Source: Pseudohoeflea suaedae
GTDB lineage: Bacteria > Pseudomonadota > Alphaproteobacteria > Rhizobiales > Rhizobiaceae
Reading direction: 5' to 3'
NCBI RefSeq assembly: GCF_004354915.1
Contig: NZ_SMSI01000001.1
Span: 1,984,001 to 2,048,000, forward strand
DNA: 64,000 nucleotides
This document shows positions 18,209 through 28,152 of this stretch, one piece after another. Made by a program: the position numbers and the translations under genes. The notes beneath the pieces are model-generated. The model did not search any database. It had not been told where the DNA came from and saw nothing but the letters and a program-made list of their open reading frames with translations. The stretch's first letter is position 1. Every line of letters starts with the position of its first letter.

Positions 18209-19141
18209 TCAGAGTCCCGCCCATTTGCGCCAGAGCTCGAACGTCTCGGCGCTGGTCTTTTCCGGCACGTAGCCGAACTCGGTCTTCAGCGCATCATTGG
18301 CTAGTACCGGGCGGTACTGCAGAAACCGCACCTGCTCGGGTCCGTAGCGGCTCAGGCCAAGCGGTTTGGCCACGGCGAGGGCGGCTTTCACCAGCCAGAC
18401 AGGCAGGCGCGTCACCGGCTTTCCCAATATTCCGGAGAGATCGTCCATGCCGAGGGCGCCGTCACCCGCAACATTGTAAATCCCGGGCGGACCGTCTGTC
18501 GCGGCGCGTTTGAGAATGCGCGCCAGATCGCGGGTCCAGATGAAGACGAAGGGGCTCTCGCTGCCCTTCAGTGCGAGAAGCTTCGGCTTTCGGAACAGTG
18601 CGGTTATCTGGTTGTCGGTGCCTTCGCCGAGCACCGTTCCGACCCTGAGGACGACCTGTTCCAATTCCGGGTGATCGCTCCGGGTCTTTGCCAGCATCTC
18701 CTCGACCAGCCGCTTGTGATGGGCATAGGGAAATTCGTGGTTTCCACGGATCGGATCGCTCTCCGTGAGCGGCACGGCGTTGTCGGCGTGATAGCCATAG
18801 GCCGCTCCCGAGGACGTCACCACCAGCCGCCGGACATTGGCCGCGAGTGCGGCGTCAATGACATTGCGTGTGCCGGTGACGTCCACATCGTAGGCGAAAC
18901 CCCGGCCCGTTCCCCTGGGCGGGTTCACGACGGAGGCGAGGTGCACGATCACATCGGGCCTGGTGCGGGCGATGACCTCGGCGGGATCGGATTCCCGGAC
19001 GTCCATCGTCTCGAAGGACGCGTTGTCAGGCAGGTGTTTCGGGCGTGACTTGTCGGTCGCGATCACCTCGTGCCCCTGAAGTTCTTCAAGGAGCGCTGTG
19101 GCAACCATCCCGGCCGCACCTGTGATCAGGATGCGGCTCAT
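18209..19141 (-). CDS. NAD-dependent epimerase/3-beta-HSD-like protein
   Basis: A 310-residue extended SDR. Motif ITGAAGMVATAL at residue 6, DVRESDP, VHLASVVNPPRGTG, TSSGAAYG and YAHHK give the Rossmann fold and the Tyr-Lys pair. The start at 19141 overlaps the upstream transporter stop (ATGA). A longer frame to 19489 is antisense-like sequence inside that transporter gene and is not used. Substrate unknown; both sugar epimerases and hydroxysteroid dehydrogenases have this fold. Confidence 0.82.
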   Translation of the reverse strand: MSRILITGAAGMVATALLEELQGHEVIATDKSRPKHLPDNASFETMDVRESDPAEVIARTRPDVIVHLASVVNPPRGTGRGFAYDVDVTGTRNVIDAALAANVRRLVVTSSGAAYGYHADNAVPLTESDPIRGNHEFPYAHHKRLVEEMLAKTRSDHPELEQVVLRVGTVLGEGTDNQITALFRKPKLLALKGSESPFVFIWTRDLARILKRAATDGPPGIYNVAGDGALGMDDLSGILGKPVTRLPVWLVKAALAVAKPLGLSRYGPEQVRFLQYRPVLANDALKTEFGYVPEKTSAETFELWRKWAGL

Positions 19142-20040
19142 CTCGCGGCTTCCGTCCGGCTCATGAGCGAGGCGAGGGCAATGCCCGATATCGCGTGCCA
19201 GATGCCCCAGGCGGCCGCCACAACGGCCATGCCGCCGAGGCCCTGGAAGAACGCAAAGATCAGGACAAGGCCGAGCCCCGAATTCTGGATGCCGGTCTCG
19301 ATGGTCACGGCGCGCCGGTCGAAGGGTGACAGGCGGAAGACCGTGGCCGTCATGTAGCCGCTCAGAAGCGCCAGGGCGTTGTGGATGAAGACGAGCGTGA
19401 AGACCGCGCCGATGAATTGCAGGAAGAAACCCCAGTTTGCTGACAGCGCGAGCACGATGAACAAGGTGAAGATCGCCATCGAGAGCCATTGCAGGGGGCG
19501 GTTGATCTTCGCGGTGATATCCGGGCGCAGCACGTTGAGCGTGATGCCGAGAATGAGCGGCAGAACCAGCATGAGGCCGACGGTGACGGCCACCTGCAAC
19601 GGGTCTATGTGCGTGGCGCGCAGGATTTCACGGGTCGGCGCGTAGAGGTTGCCCCAGAGCGCGATATTCGCCGGCGTCAGCACGATCGCGCCGACGGTCG
19701 CAATGGCGGTCATGGAAACCGACAGCGCCGCGTTGCCGCCCGCCCGGTGGGTGATGAAGTTCGAGATGTTCCCGCCGGGGCATGCCGCCACCACGATCAG
19801 CCCGAGCGCGATCGACGGGCTGGGCGCGGTGATCAGAAGCATGATGAAAGTGATGACGGGCAATATGATGAATTGCGAGAAGAGCCCGACGAGCAGCGAC
19901 TTCGGCGCCTTGAGCAATCTCCTGAAATCGTCCGGCGTGAGGTCGATGGCGATGGAAAACATGACGATCGCCAGCACCGCGTTGAGGATCTGCAGCGAAG
20001 CTGGACTGAAATTCAGAACGACGTCGTCTATGCTTTCCAC
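19138..20040 (-). CDS. Bile acid:sodium symporter (BASS) family transporter
   Basis: A 300-residue protein with about nine hydrophobic helices. The BASS signatures AACPGGNISNFIT (unwound helix 4 with Na+ ligands) and ETGIQNSGLGL (helix 9) are intact. These carriers move organic anions with Na+ (bile acids, pantoate, pyruvate or sulphate esters, depending on the branch). It follows the monooxygenase gene by 86 bases and overlaps the epimerase start, so it probably imports or exports the substrate or product of those enzymes. Confidence 0.88.
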   Translation of the reverse strand: MESIDDVVLNFSPASLQILNAVLAIVMFSIAIDLTPDDFRRLLKAPKSLLVGLFSQFIILPVITFIMLLITAPSPSIALGLIVVAACPGGNISNFITHRAGGNAALSVSMTAIATVGAIVLTPANIALWGNLYAPTREILRATHIDPLQVAVTVGLMLVLPLILGITLNVLRPDITAKINRPLQWLSMAIFTLFIVLALSANWGFFLQFIGAVFTLVFIHNALALLSGYMTATVFRLSPFDRRAVTIETGIQNSGLGLVLIFAFFQGLGGMAVVAAAWGIWHAISGIALASLMSRTEAAR

Positions 20041-20126
20041 GGAATTGCTCTCCCATCGTCTCGCCGGTTGTATCCGGCTCTTTTCCGTTTCTTATCAGGG
20101 AATGCTTTACATGCCCTACGACTTTC

Positions 20127-21446
20127 TCAGGCGCTTGTTAGCTTCCGGATCCAGCCGGTCACCGCGTTCCGGTATGTCGCCTTGTCGACGTAATAGGCCA
20201 TGCGCGCAATCTTGAGATAATTCATGCCGCCGGTGGCCCGCTCGAAGTCGCCGGCTTTCTCGGCCTTGAGTTTTCGCGCGGCCGCGTTGCCGTTGCGCAG
20301 ACCCGCGACATAGCGCGCCACCATCTCGGCCTGCTCATGCCGGCCCTGCCAGCCCAGCCCGCTCGCCTCCACCATGCCGAGGACGAAAATGTCGTCGCGT
20401 TCGGGATGCATGGCATTGAGGTAGAGGTGAGGGGCGTCGCCTTGCCAGTTGAGCCACTGCCTGTCGATGAATGGATAATGCAGCCTGTAGCCGGTGGCGG
20501 CGACGATCATGTCAAATTCGCTACTCGTTCCGTCGGTGAAATGGACAGTGTTGCCGTCCATGTTGGCAATGTCGGTACGGACCTTCAGGTCGCCATGGCC
20601 GGCGTGGAACAAGACCAGCGAATTGACCACCGGGTGGCTTTCGTAAAGCGCGTAATCCGGCTTCGGAAAACCGTATTTCGCCGGATCGCCGACAAACCAT
20701 TTCAGAACCATGCCGTCGATCTTGCGCTTGAGCCACATCGGCAGCTTGATACTGCCGCCGAGCGTGTCGGCGGGTTTGCCGAATATGTATTTCGGCACGA
20801 AATAATAGCCGCGCCGCATGGAGAGATCACAACTGACGCCATGATGGATCGCATCGACCGCGATATCGCAGCCGGAATTGCCGGCCCCGACGATCAGCAC
20901 GCGCTTGCCGTCGAACTGGCTGGCGCTGCGGTATTGCGAGGAGTGTATCAGTTCGCCGCCGAATGCACCGGGAAAGTGCGGCAGGTTCGGTTCGGACAGC
21001 GTGCCATTCGCGATCATGACGCCGGCATATATCGCTTCGTGCTCGCCCCCGGCATCCTTCCAGGCGACGCGCCAGCCGTCGCCGTTGCCGCCGAGGGGTT
21101 CCAGCCTCGTGACCTCCGCCCCGAATTTGTAGCGCTCATAGAGACCGTAATGATCGGCAAAATCCTGGAAATAGGCCTTCATCTCGCGATGGGACGGATA
21201 CTCCGCCACATCCTCGCGCATCGGATAGTCGGTGAATTCCGTCATCGACTTCGACGAGATCAGGTGTGCGGATTCGTACATCGTCGATCTCGGATTATCG
21301 ATGTTCCACAATCCACCCACATCGTCGCCGAGTTCGAAACCGTCATGGTCGACGCCTTGCTCCGCCAGCGTCTTCGCCGCGGCCAGGCCCATCGGCCCGG
21401 CGCCGATCAGTGCGAATTTCTGCCGTGTATCCATCCCGTGCGGCAT
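20127..21446 (-). CDS. Flavin-containing monooxygenase (class B)
   Basis: A 439-residue protein. The FAD motif GAGPMG is at 15-20, the NADPH motif GAGNSG near 184-189, and between them FPGAFGGELIHSSQYR matches the FMO fingerprint FxGxxxHxxx(Y/F). The ATGY motif (IVAATGYRLHYPF) follows. It uses NADPH and O2 to oxygenate a soft nucleophile or ketone. The last position of the fingerprint is Tyr-Arg, not the Trp-Pro of Baeyer-Villiger enzymes. GAGGAGGAGG before the ATG at 21446 sets the start. It is the first gene of the leftward unit facing the TetR gene. Confidence 0.88.
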   Translation of the reverse strand: MPHGMDTRQKFALIGAGPMGLAAAKTLAEQGVDHDGFELGDDVGGLWNIDNPRSTMYESAHLISSKSMTEFTDYPMREDVAEYPSHREMKAYFQDFADHYGLYERYKFGAEVTRLEPLGGNGDGWRVAWKDAGGEHEAIYAGVMIANGTLSEPNLPHFPGAFGGELIHSSQYRSASQFDGKRVLIVGAGNSGCDIAVDAIHHGVSCDLSMRRGYYFVPKYIFGKPADTLGGSIKLPMWLKRKIDGMVLKWFVGDPAKYGFPKPDYALYESHPVVNSLVLFHAGHGDLKVRTDIANMDGNTVHFTDGTSSEFDMIVAATGYRLHYPFIDRQWLNWQGDAPHLYLNAMHPERDDIFVLGMVEASGLGWQGRHEQAEMVARYVAGLRNGNAAARKLKAEKAGDFERATGGMNYLKIARMAYYVDKATYRNAVTGWIRKLTSA

Positions 21447-21485
21447 AGATCCTCCTCCTCGAAGAGCTTGCTTCACGCCTTTAAA

Positions 21486-21501
21486 TTGAACGATCGTCCA
21501 A
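21486..21501. promoter_or_regulatory. Predicted TetR operator
   Basis: TTGAACGATCGTCCAA is a 16-base near-perfect palindrome centred on ACGATCGT, with TTG/CAA ends. It lies 10 bases before the TetR start and 39 bases before the monooxygenase start, so one dimer could repress both divergent genes. The layout is typical for autoregulated TetR pairs. Confidence 0.65.
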
Positions 21502-21511
21502 AATATGCAAG

Positions 21512-22189
21512 ATGGCAGACATGAAATCGGCAACGAGCCAAGAAAAGATGCGGCAGCGCGCGCCGTCCAGGCGCTCGCTGGAGACACGGGCGCGCATACT
21601 CGACGCGGCTGAACTGCTGTTTGCCGAGCGCGGCTTCGACGGAGCCTCGATCCGCGATATCGCCGCGGTCGCTCAAACGCAGGCCGGGCTGGTTCATCAT
21701 CACGGGGAGGGCAAGGAAGAACTCTTCCGTCAGGTCGTTGCCCGGCGTGCCGACGAACTTTCTGCGCTGCGTCTGGCCGCGCTCGATGCATGCAGGGCTC
21801 GGGGGCAGACGGATCTGGCGGCGCTTCTGCGCTGTTTCGTCGGTCCTTATGTCGAGCGCGCCGAGAGCGGCGGCCCGCAATGGCTCGCCTATGCGCGTCT
21901 CATTGCCCATGTGTCCGCCGATCCGCGCTGGCGTGCGATTTCTTCGCGCCATTTCGATGCGACTGCGACCATCTTCATCGACGAGATTGCCGCGCTTTAT
22001 CCGGATGCATCGCGCGAAAAGATCGCCACCGGCTTTGTCTATTCCGTCGCGGCGATGCTGGCGCTTCTCACCTCGCGCTGGCGAGTGGGAGAATTGTCCG
22101 GGAGCGAAACGCCGGAAGGCGCCAGGGGCGGGCTTGAAGATCTGGTGACCTTCTGTGCGGCCGGCATTTCAGCGGCAATCGCGAAATGA
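21512..22189 (+). CDS. TetR-family transcriptional regulator
   Basis: A 225-residue regulator. The helix-turn-helix spans residues about 23-68: TRARILDAAELLFAERGFDGASIRDIAAVA then QTQAGLVHHHGEGKEELF, the TetR signature. The C-terminal ligand domain resembles the CecR/TetR_C_15-type part (FVGPYVERAE, WLAYARLIAHVS). It is divergent from the monooxygenase-transporter-epimerase-SDR unit, and the palindrome between them makes it the likely repressor of that unit. Alternative starts at 21521 or 21548 would remove only a tail. Confidence 0.87.
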   Translation: MADMKSATSQEKMRQRAPSRRSLETRARILDAAELLFAERGFDGASIRDIAAVAQTQAGLVHHHGEGKEELFRQVVARRADELSALRLAALDACRARGQTDLAALLRCFVGPYVERAESGGPQWLAYARLIAHVSADPRWRAISSRHFDATATIFIDEIAALYPDASREKIATGFVYSVAAMLALLTSRWRVGELSGSETPEGARGGLEDLVTFCAAGISAAIAK

Positions 22190-22190
22190 A

Positions 22191-22215
22191 AAACCCCGGC
22201 ACGAGGCCGGGGTTT
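22191..22215. terminator. Bidirectional terminator between tetR and glnA
   Basis: AAACCCCGGC, loop ACGAG, GCCGGGGTTT form a perfect 10-bp stem directly after the TetR stop and 25 bases past the glnA stop. On the glnA strand it is followed by TTTTTCATTT, a good intrinsic terminator; on the other strand the T-run is shorter. Confidence 0.85.
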
Positions 22216-22239
22216 CCTTGTTCCGAAATCGACCCGAAA

Positions 22240-23649
22240 TCAGGCCGAATAGTACATGTCGAACTCGACCGGGTGCGGCGTCATTTCGAAACGCATCACT
22301 TCGGCCATCTTCAGTTCGATGAAGGCATCGATCTGGTCGTCGTCGAACACACCGCCGGCGGTCAGGAACTTGCGATCCTTGTCGAGGCTTTCCAGCGCTT
22401 CACGCAGCGAACCGCAGACGGTCGGGATCTTCTTGAGTTCCTTGGCCGGCAGATCGTAGAGATCCTTGTCCATGGCCTTGCCCGGATGGATCTTGTTCTT
22501 GATGCCGTCGAGGCCGGCCATCAGCATGGCCGCGAAAGCCAGATACGGGTTGGCGGTCGGGTCCGGGAAGCGGACTTCCACGCGCTTGGCCTTCGGCGAG
22601 GAGCCGAACGGAATGCGGCAGGACGCCGAACGGTTGCGCGCCGAATAGGCGAGCAGGACCGGGGCTTCGTAGCCCGGCACCAGACGCTTGTAGGAGTTCG
22701 TCGACGGGTTGGTGAAGGCGTTGATTGCCTTGGCGTGCTTGATGATGCCGCCGATGTAGAACAGGCAGTTTTCCGACAGGCCGGCATATTCGTCACCCGC
22801 GAAGGTCGGCTTGCCGCCCTTCCAGATCGACTGGTGCACGTGCATGCCCGAGCCGTTGTCGCCGAAGATCGGCTTCGGCATGAATGTCGCGGTCTTGCCA
22901 TAGGCATTGGCCACCTGGTGGACGCCGTACTTGTAGATCTGGGTCTTGTCGGCCTGACGGGTCAGGGTGTCGAAGACCATGCAGAGCTCGTGCTGCGACG
23001 AGGCGACTTCGTGGTGGTGCTTTTCGACGGTCAGGCCCATTTCGGCCAGTACCGTGAGCATCTCGGAGCGCATGTCCTGGCAGCTATCGACCGGAGGAAC
23101 CGGGAAATAGCCGCCCTTGACGCGCGGACGGTGGCCGAGGTTGCCGGTCTCGTAGTCGGCGTCGTCGTTCGACGGCAGCTCGGTCGAATCGAGCTTGAAG
23201 CCGGTATTGTACGGATCAGCCTTGTACTTGACGTCGTCGAAGACGAAGAATTCCGGCTCAGGGCCGAAATAGGCGGTGTCGCCGACACCGGCCGCCTGCA
23301 GATAGGCTTCCGCCTTCTTGGCGGTCGTGCGCGGATCGCGGTTATAGGCTTCGCCCGAGACCGGGTCGAGCACGTCGCAGATCAGCACCATTGTCGACTG
23401 TGCGAAGAACGGGTCCATGTGCGCCGTCGCCGTATCGGGCATGAGCACCATGTCGGACTCGTTGATGGCCTTCCAGCCCTGGATCGAGGAGCCGTCGAAC
23501 ATGACGCCGTCGGCGAACATGTCCTCATCGACTGCGGACACATCCATGGTGACGTGCTGCAGCTTGCCCTTCGGGTCGGTGAAGCGAAGGTCAACGAACT
23601 TGACGTCGTTGTCCTTGATATTTTTCAAGATTTCGTTGGCAGTCGACAT
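22240..23649 (-). CDS. glnA: Glutamine synthetase type I
   Basis: A 469-residue GSI-beta enzyme that joins ammonia and glutamate at the cost of ATP. The N-terminal [26 protein letters not shown] latch, [12 protein letters not shown] and the adenylylation loop [12 protein letters not shown] (Tyr near 398) are all present, so control by GlnE adenylylation is expected. The length is standard for the dodecameric enzyme. It lies 77 bases downstream of glnB on the same strand and ends in an intrinsic terminator. Confidence 0.97.
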   Translation of the reverse strand: MSTANEILKNIKDNDVKFVDLRFTDPKGKLQHVTMDVSAVDEDMFADGVMFDGSSIQGWKAINESDMVLMPDTATAHMDPFFAQSTMVLICDVLDPVSGEAYNRDPRTTAKKAEAYLQAAGVGDTAYFGPEPEFFVFDDVKYKADPYNTGFKLDSTELPSNDDADYETGNLGHRPRVKGGYFPVPPVDSCQDMRSEMLTVLAEMGLTVEKHHHEVASSQHELCMVFDTLTRQADKTQIYKYGVHQVANAYGKTATFMPKPIFGDNGSGMHVHQSIWKGGKPTFAGDEYAGLSENCLFYIGGIIKHAKAINAFTNPSTNSYKRLVPGYEAPVLLAYSARNRSASCRIPFGSSPKAKRVEVRFPDPTANPYLAFAAMLMAGLDGIKNKIHPGKAMDKDLYDLPAKELKKIPTVCGSLREALESLDKDRKFLTAGGVFDDDQIDAFIELKMAEVMRFEMTPHPVEFDMYYSA

Positions 23650-23726
23650 AACTGGGCTCCCTGAAAGAATTAGTTCGCGGCTTCTGGGCGATACCGGCCG
23701 CGCTGTCCGAAAGAAGGACTAGGCCT

Positions 23727-24444
<718 letters not shown>

Positions 24445-25890
24445 ATGGCAATTGAGAACACCCGGCTGTTTACCCCCGCCGCAATGGGTGCGGTAGACCG
24501 CGCAGCAATCGATGGCAGCCTCAGCGGTCCGGGCCTGATGGAGCGCGCCGGAGCGGCCGTGGCTGCAAGCGCGCTCGAGCACTGGCCGGGTCTGAAACGC
24601 GCCATCATTCTGTGCGGTCCCGGCAATAATGGTGGAGATGGTCATGTCATCGCCCGCCATCTGGCCAGAGCGGGCGTCCCGGTCGAGCGCTTCGGAATGA
24701 AGCCCCGGGAGGGTACGGATGCCGCCTGGGCGTTCGAAAGCTTTCCGGGCGTGATCGCCGCGCTCGCGGATTATCGACCGGAGGCGGGCGACCTGATCAT
24801 TGATGCCCTGTTCGGCGCGGGCCTCGACCGGGCGGTCCCGGACGAAATCGCGAAACTGATCGAGCGGGCCGCAAACGCCGGGACACCGGTGCTTGCCGTC
24901 GACCTGCCTTCGGGCCTGTCCGGCTATTCGGGCCGGCCGACAGGACCGTGCTTCCGTGCGGACCGGACAGTCACCTTCGCGGCGCTGAAGACAGGCCACG
25001 TCCTGCTACCGGGGCGTGATCTCTGCGGCGAGCTGGAAGTCGTCGATATCGGAATACCCTCCCGCCTCCTTGCGAACGACGATCCGGTCGTTCTCAACGA
25101 TCCTTCGGTCTACGGGACCACCAGCCCTGCCATCGACGCATCGAGCCACAAATATGCCCGCGGGCACCTCGTCGTCTTTTCCGGCCCCCTGATTTCGTCC
25201 GGCGCGTCGCGCATGTCGGCGCAGGCGGGATTGAGGGCCGGTGCGGGGCTGGTGACCGTCGCGTCGCCACCCGGCGCCGTCATGGCGCAGTCTGCGCATC
25301 TCACTGCCGTCATGCAGCGTTCGGTGGGTGACGCGGATGCGCTGTCGGACTGGCTGAAGGACGATCGTCTGGCGGCTTTCGTGCTCGGTCCCGGTTTCGG
25401 ACACAATGAACTCGTGAAGGACTACGCCCGGATCGTTCTCGAGGCGGGCAGGGCGCTGGTGCTCGATGCCGACGGTCTGACGGCCTTCGCCGATACGATC
25501 GCCGACCTGTCTTCATTCGACGCCCCCAAGGTGCTGACGCCTCATGAGGGCGAGTTCCGCCGTCTTTTCCCCGATCTGCTAGATGATGACGCTCTGTCGA
25601 AGATCGACCGGGCGCGCCGTGCGGCTTCGCGCGTCAACGCCATCGTCGTCTACAAGGGGGCGGATACGGTGATCGCGGCGCCGGACGGTCGCGCGGCGAT
25701 CAATTGCGATGCGCCGTCGAAACTGGCGACCGCCGGCTCGGGTGACGTTCTCGCAGGTATTGTCGGCGCATCTCTGGCCAATGGCAGGCCGCCGTTCGAG
25801 GCCGCCTGTGCCGCCGTCGCGCTCCACGCGGAAGCCGCCCGTCGCGCGCCGGACCACATGACGGCCGAGGATCTCATCGCGGCGATCTGA
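24445..25890 (+). CDS. nnr: Bifunctional NAD(P)H-hydrate epimerase/dehydratase
   Basis: A 481-residue repair enzyme. Residues 1 to about 215 are the NnrE (YjeF-N) epimerase with LCGPGNNGGDGHVIARHL and DALFGAGLDR. The rest is the ADP/ATP-dependent dehydratase NnrD with GPGFG, LDADGLTAF, LTPHEGEFRRLF and, near 431, GSGDVLAGIVG. It restores damaged NADHX/NADPHX to NAD(P)H. The fused two-domain form is common in bacteria. It is divergent from glnB and shares no obvious regulation with it. Confidence 0.92.
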   Translation: MAIENTRLFTPAAMGAVDRAAIDGSLSGPGLMERAGAAVAASALEHWPGLKRAIILCGPGNNGGDGHVIARHLARAGVPVERFGMKPREGTDAAWAFESFPGVIAALADYRPEAGDLIIDALFGAGLDRAVPDEIAKLIERAANAGTPVLAVDLPSGLSGYSGRPTGPCFRADRTVTFAALKTGHVLLPGRDLCGELEVVDIGIPSRLLANDDPVVLNDPSVYGTTSPAIDASSHKYARGHLVVFSGPLISSGASRMSAQAGLRAGAGLVTVASPPGAVMAQSAHLTAVMQRSVGDADALSDWLKDDRLAAFVLGPGFGHNELVKDYARIVLEAGRALVLDADGLTAFADTIADLSSFDAPKVLTPHEGEFRRLFPDLLDDDALSKIDRARRAASRVNAIVVYKGADTVIAAPDGRAAINCDAPSKLATAGSGDVLAGIVGASLANGRPPFEAACAAVALHAEAARRAPDHMTAEDLIAAI

Positions 25891-25896
25891 AGACGG

Positions 25897-26736
25897 TCAC
25901 GCGACCGCCTGCTGACCGCGGAAATAGGATCTTGGCGGCTGGCCGAGCATGCGGCGGAACATGTGCGTGAAGGCCGGCACGCTGTCGTAACCCAGATCGA
26001 GAGCCACGGTGGTGACCGCTTCCCCGGCGCCGAGGCGCGGCAAGGCGGCGAGCAGACAGGCCTGCTGGCGCCATGTCGACAGGCTCAGCCCTGTCTCCTG
26101 ACGAAATGCCCTGGTGAAGGTGCGGCGGCTCATTCCGGCGGCCGCAGCCCAGTCGTCAATATCCGTATGCGCGGAAGGGTCTGAGACGAAATCCCGGCAA
26201 AGCGCGGCAAGCCTGCCGTGTGTCGGAAACGGAAGGCCGAGCGGCCGTTCAGGCAGATGCGGGATTTCATGCAGAAGCGCGCCGAAGATATGCCTGGCGC
26301 GCGGGCCGGGGTCTTCGCCCGAGAGAAGAACCGCCTCGGCGATGAGGCTGCGCATCAGGGATGTGAGCCCGGTGACCACGAGGCGGGCGGGCAGGCCGCT
26401 GACGGCTTCCGGCCGCACATAGGCCGAGCTCATCCTGACGTCTCCGATCATGTCGGTGCCGTGTGGCATGAAGGCCGGGATCCAGAGCGCATGGTCGGGC
26501 GGCACCATCCAGCTGCCTTCCCGCGTGCTGACCGTTACCGCGCCGCCGAATACGCACAGGAGTTGCGCGCGGCCGTGGCTGTGCTCGGCGACCCGGTCTC
26601 CATCCGCATAGATGTGCCCGGCGGCGACAACCGGCGCTTCCGAGGTTTCCACGGCATCCATCGTTTCCGCCGACAGCGCGACGAGGTTCTCGTCGCCCTG
26701 ACGCCTCCGGAACGGAAATGGAGTGCTGCTCGACAT
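25897..26736 (-). CDS. AraC-family regulator with N-terminal cupin
   Basis: About 279 residues. The N-terminal half is a cupin sensor (AGHIYADGDRVAEHSHGRAQLLCVFGGAVTV, then MVPPDHALWIPAFMPHG). The C-terminal 100 residues carry two HTHs: DIDDWAAAAGMSRRTFTRAFRQETGLSLSTW and VTTVALDLGYDSVPAFTHMFRRMLGQPP, the AraC signature. It is divergent from the adjacent MFS exporter gene (152 bases between starts) and likely controls it. A longer in-frame start at 26859 would run into the exporter's 5' region and is less likely. Confidence 0.88.
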   Translation of the reverse strand: MSSSTPFPFRRRQGDENLVALSAETMDAVETSEAPVVAAGHIYADGDRVAEHSHGRAQLLCVFGGAVTVSTREGSWMVPPDHALWIPAFMPHGTDMIGDVRMSSAYVRPEAVSGLPARLVVTGLTSLMRSLIAEAVLLSGEDPGPRARHIFGALLHEIPHLPERPLGLPFPTHGRLAALCRDFVSDPSAHTDIDDWAAAAGMSRRTFTRAFRQETGLSLSTWRQQACLLAALPRLGAGEAVTTVALDLGYDSVPAFTHMFRRMLGQPPRSYFRGQQAVA

Positions 26737-26888
26737 CGAATTTGGCCCAAATGAGTAATAAATCGACCAAAACACGAAAGCAGGTCGGTCGCAACCGGTG
26801 ATAACACATGCAGAACAAGGGAGCGGGATGCTCTCGTCGACCATCAGCCCGCCGATCATCAGTCCGGCAATCGTCAGGAAGCGAATTC

Positions 26889-28139
26889 ATGTCCGTCGTT
26901 ACGGAGGATGCCGCGGCATCCTCGACCGCCTCAACCGTTTCGGAAGCATCCACGCCCGCCGCCGGCAGCTATGCGGCGCCTGCCGCCTTCAGCATCGTCA
27001 CGGCGCTCAGCCTGTGTCATTTTCTCAACGACACGATGCAGTCGATGATTTCGGCGATCTACCCGATGCTGAAGGAGAATTTCGCGCTGAGCTTTGCACA
27101 GATCGGACTCCTGACCTTCACCTTCCAGGTCACGGCCTCGCTGCTCCAGCCGCTGATCGGCGCCTATACCGACAAGCGACCGCTCGGCTATTCGCTGCCT
27201 GTCGGCATGTCCTTCACCTTTCTCGGACTTCTGCTTCTGGCCTTTTCCGGCCATTACGGATTGCTTCTGTTCGCCGCCGGCATGGTGGGCATCGGCTCGG
27301 CGGTCTTCCATCCCGAATCCTCCCGCATCGCGCGACTGGCCTCGGGCGGACGCCACGGCACGGCGCAATCGGTATTTCAGCTCGGCGGCAATTTCGGCAC
27401 CGCAGGCGGACCGCTGCTCGCGGCCTTCATCGTCATTCCGGGTGGGCAGACGAGCGTCGCCTGGTTCTGCATCGCCGCCTTGATGGGGATTGCGATCCTG
27501 ACCTGGGTCAGCCGCTGGTACGGGAACTATCGTCGCGCCGCCGCCGGTCGTCCCGCGCCGTCGACGGCGCTGGTCCACAGCCGCCGGCGTGTTATCTTCA
27601 CGCTCGGCGTGCTCGCCATGCTCGTCTTCTCCAAGCACGTCTACATGGCGGCGTTCACCAGCTATTACACCTTCTACACGATCGCGCGCTTCGGCATCGA
27701 CGTGCAGCAGGCGCAGATACTGCTCTTCGTGTTCCTGGGCGCCGCTGCCGCCGGCACCTTCGCGGGCGGCCCGATCGGTGACCGCATCGGCACGCGCACC
27801 GTCATCTGGGTCTCGATCCTCGGCATCCTGCCGTTCTCGCTGATGCTGCCCTATGCCAATTTCGAATGGACGATCGTGCTGACCACGATCATCGGCTTCG
27901 TCCTTGCCTCGGCCTTTCCGGCAATCGTCGTCTTCGCGCAGGAGATGGTGCCCGGTCGCGTCGGGCTGGTCGCCGGCATCTTCTTCGGCTTCGCCTTCGG
28001 TCTGGGCGGCATCGGGGCGGCGGTGCTGGGCGAGATCGCCGATGCCCGCGGCATCGAATATGTCTACTGGCTCTGCTCCTTCCTGCCGTTTCTCGGGCTG
28101 CTGACGGTGTTTCTCCCGCGGCTCGCCCCCAGACGGTAA
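26889..28139 (+). CDS. MFS exporter, fosmidomycin-resistance type
   Basis: A 416-residue protein with 12 predicted helices preceded by a soluble Ser/Ala-rich N-terminus of about 30 residues. The segments SLCHFLNDTMQSMISAIYPMLKENFALSFAQIGLLT and GSAVFHPESSRIARLASGGRHGTAQSVFQLGGNFG are the signatures of the Fsr (fosmidomycin resistance) branch. It is expected to expel small drugs or metabolites by H+ antiport. AGGAAG precedes the ATG at 26889; an in-frame ATG at 26808 lacks a site. The divergent AraC gene is its probable regulator. Confidence 0.88.
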   Translation: MSVVTEDAAASSTASTVSEASTPAAGSYAAPAAFSIVTALSLCHFLNDTMQSMISAIYPMLKENFALSFAQIGLLTFTFQVTASLLQPLIGAYTDKRPLGYSLPVGMSFTFLGLLLLAFSGHYGLLLFAAGMVGIGSAVFHPESSRIARLASGGRHGTAQSVFQLGGNFGTAGGPLLAAFIVIPGGQTSVAWFCIAALMGIAILTWVSRWYGNYRRAAAGRPAPSTALVHSRRRVIFTLGVLAMLVFSKHVYMAAFTSYYTFYTIARFGIDVQQAQILLFVFLGAAAAGTFAGGPIGDRIGTRTVIWVSILGILPFSLMLPYANFEWTIVLTTIIGFVLASAFPAIVVFAQEMVPGRVGLVAGIFFGFAFGLGGIGAAVLGEIADARGIEYVYWLCSFLPFLGLLTVFLPRLAPRR

Positions 28140-28152
28140 GAACGCAGCCTGT

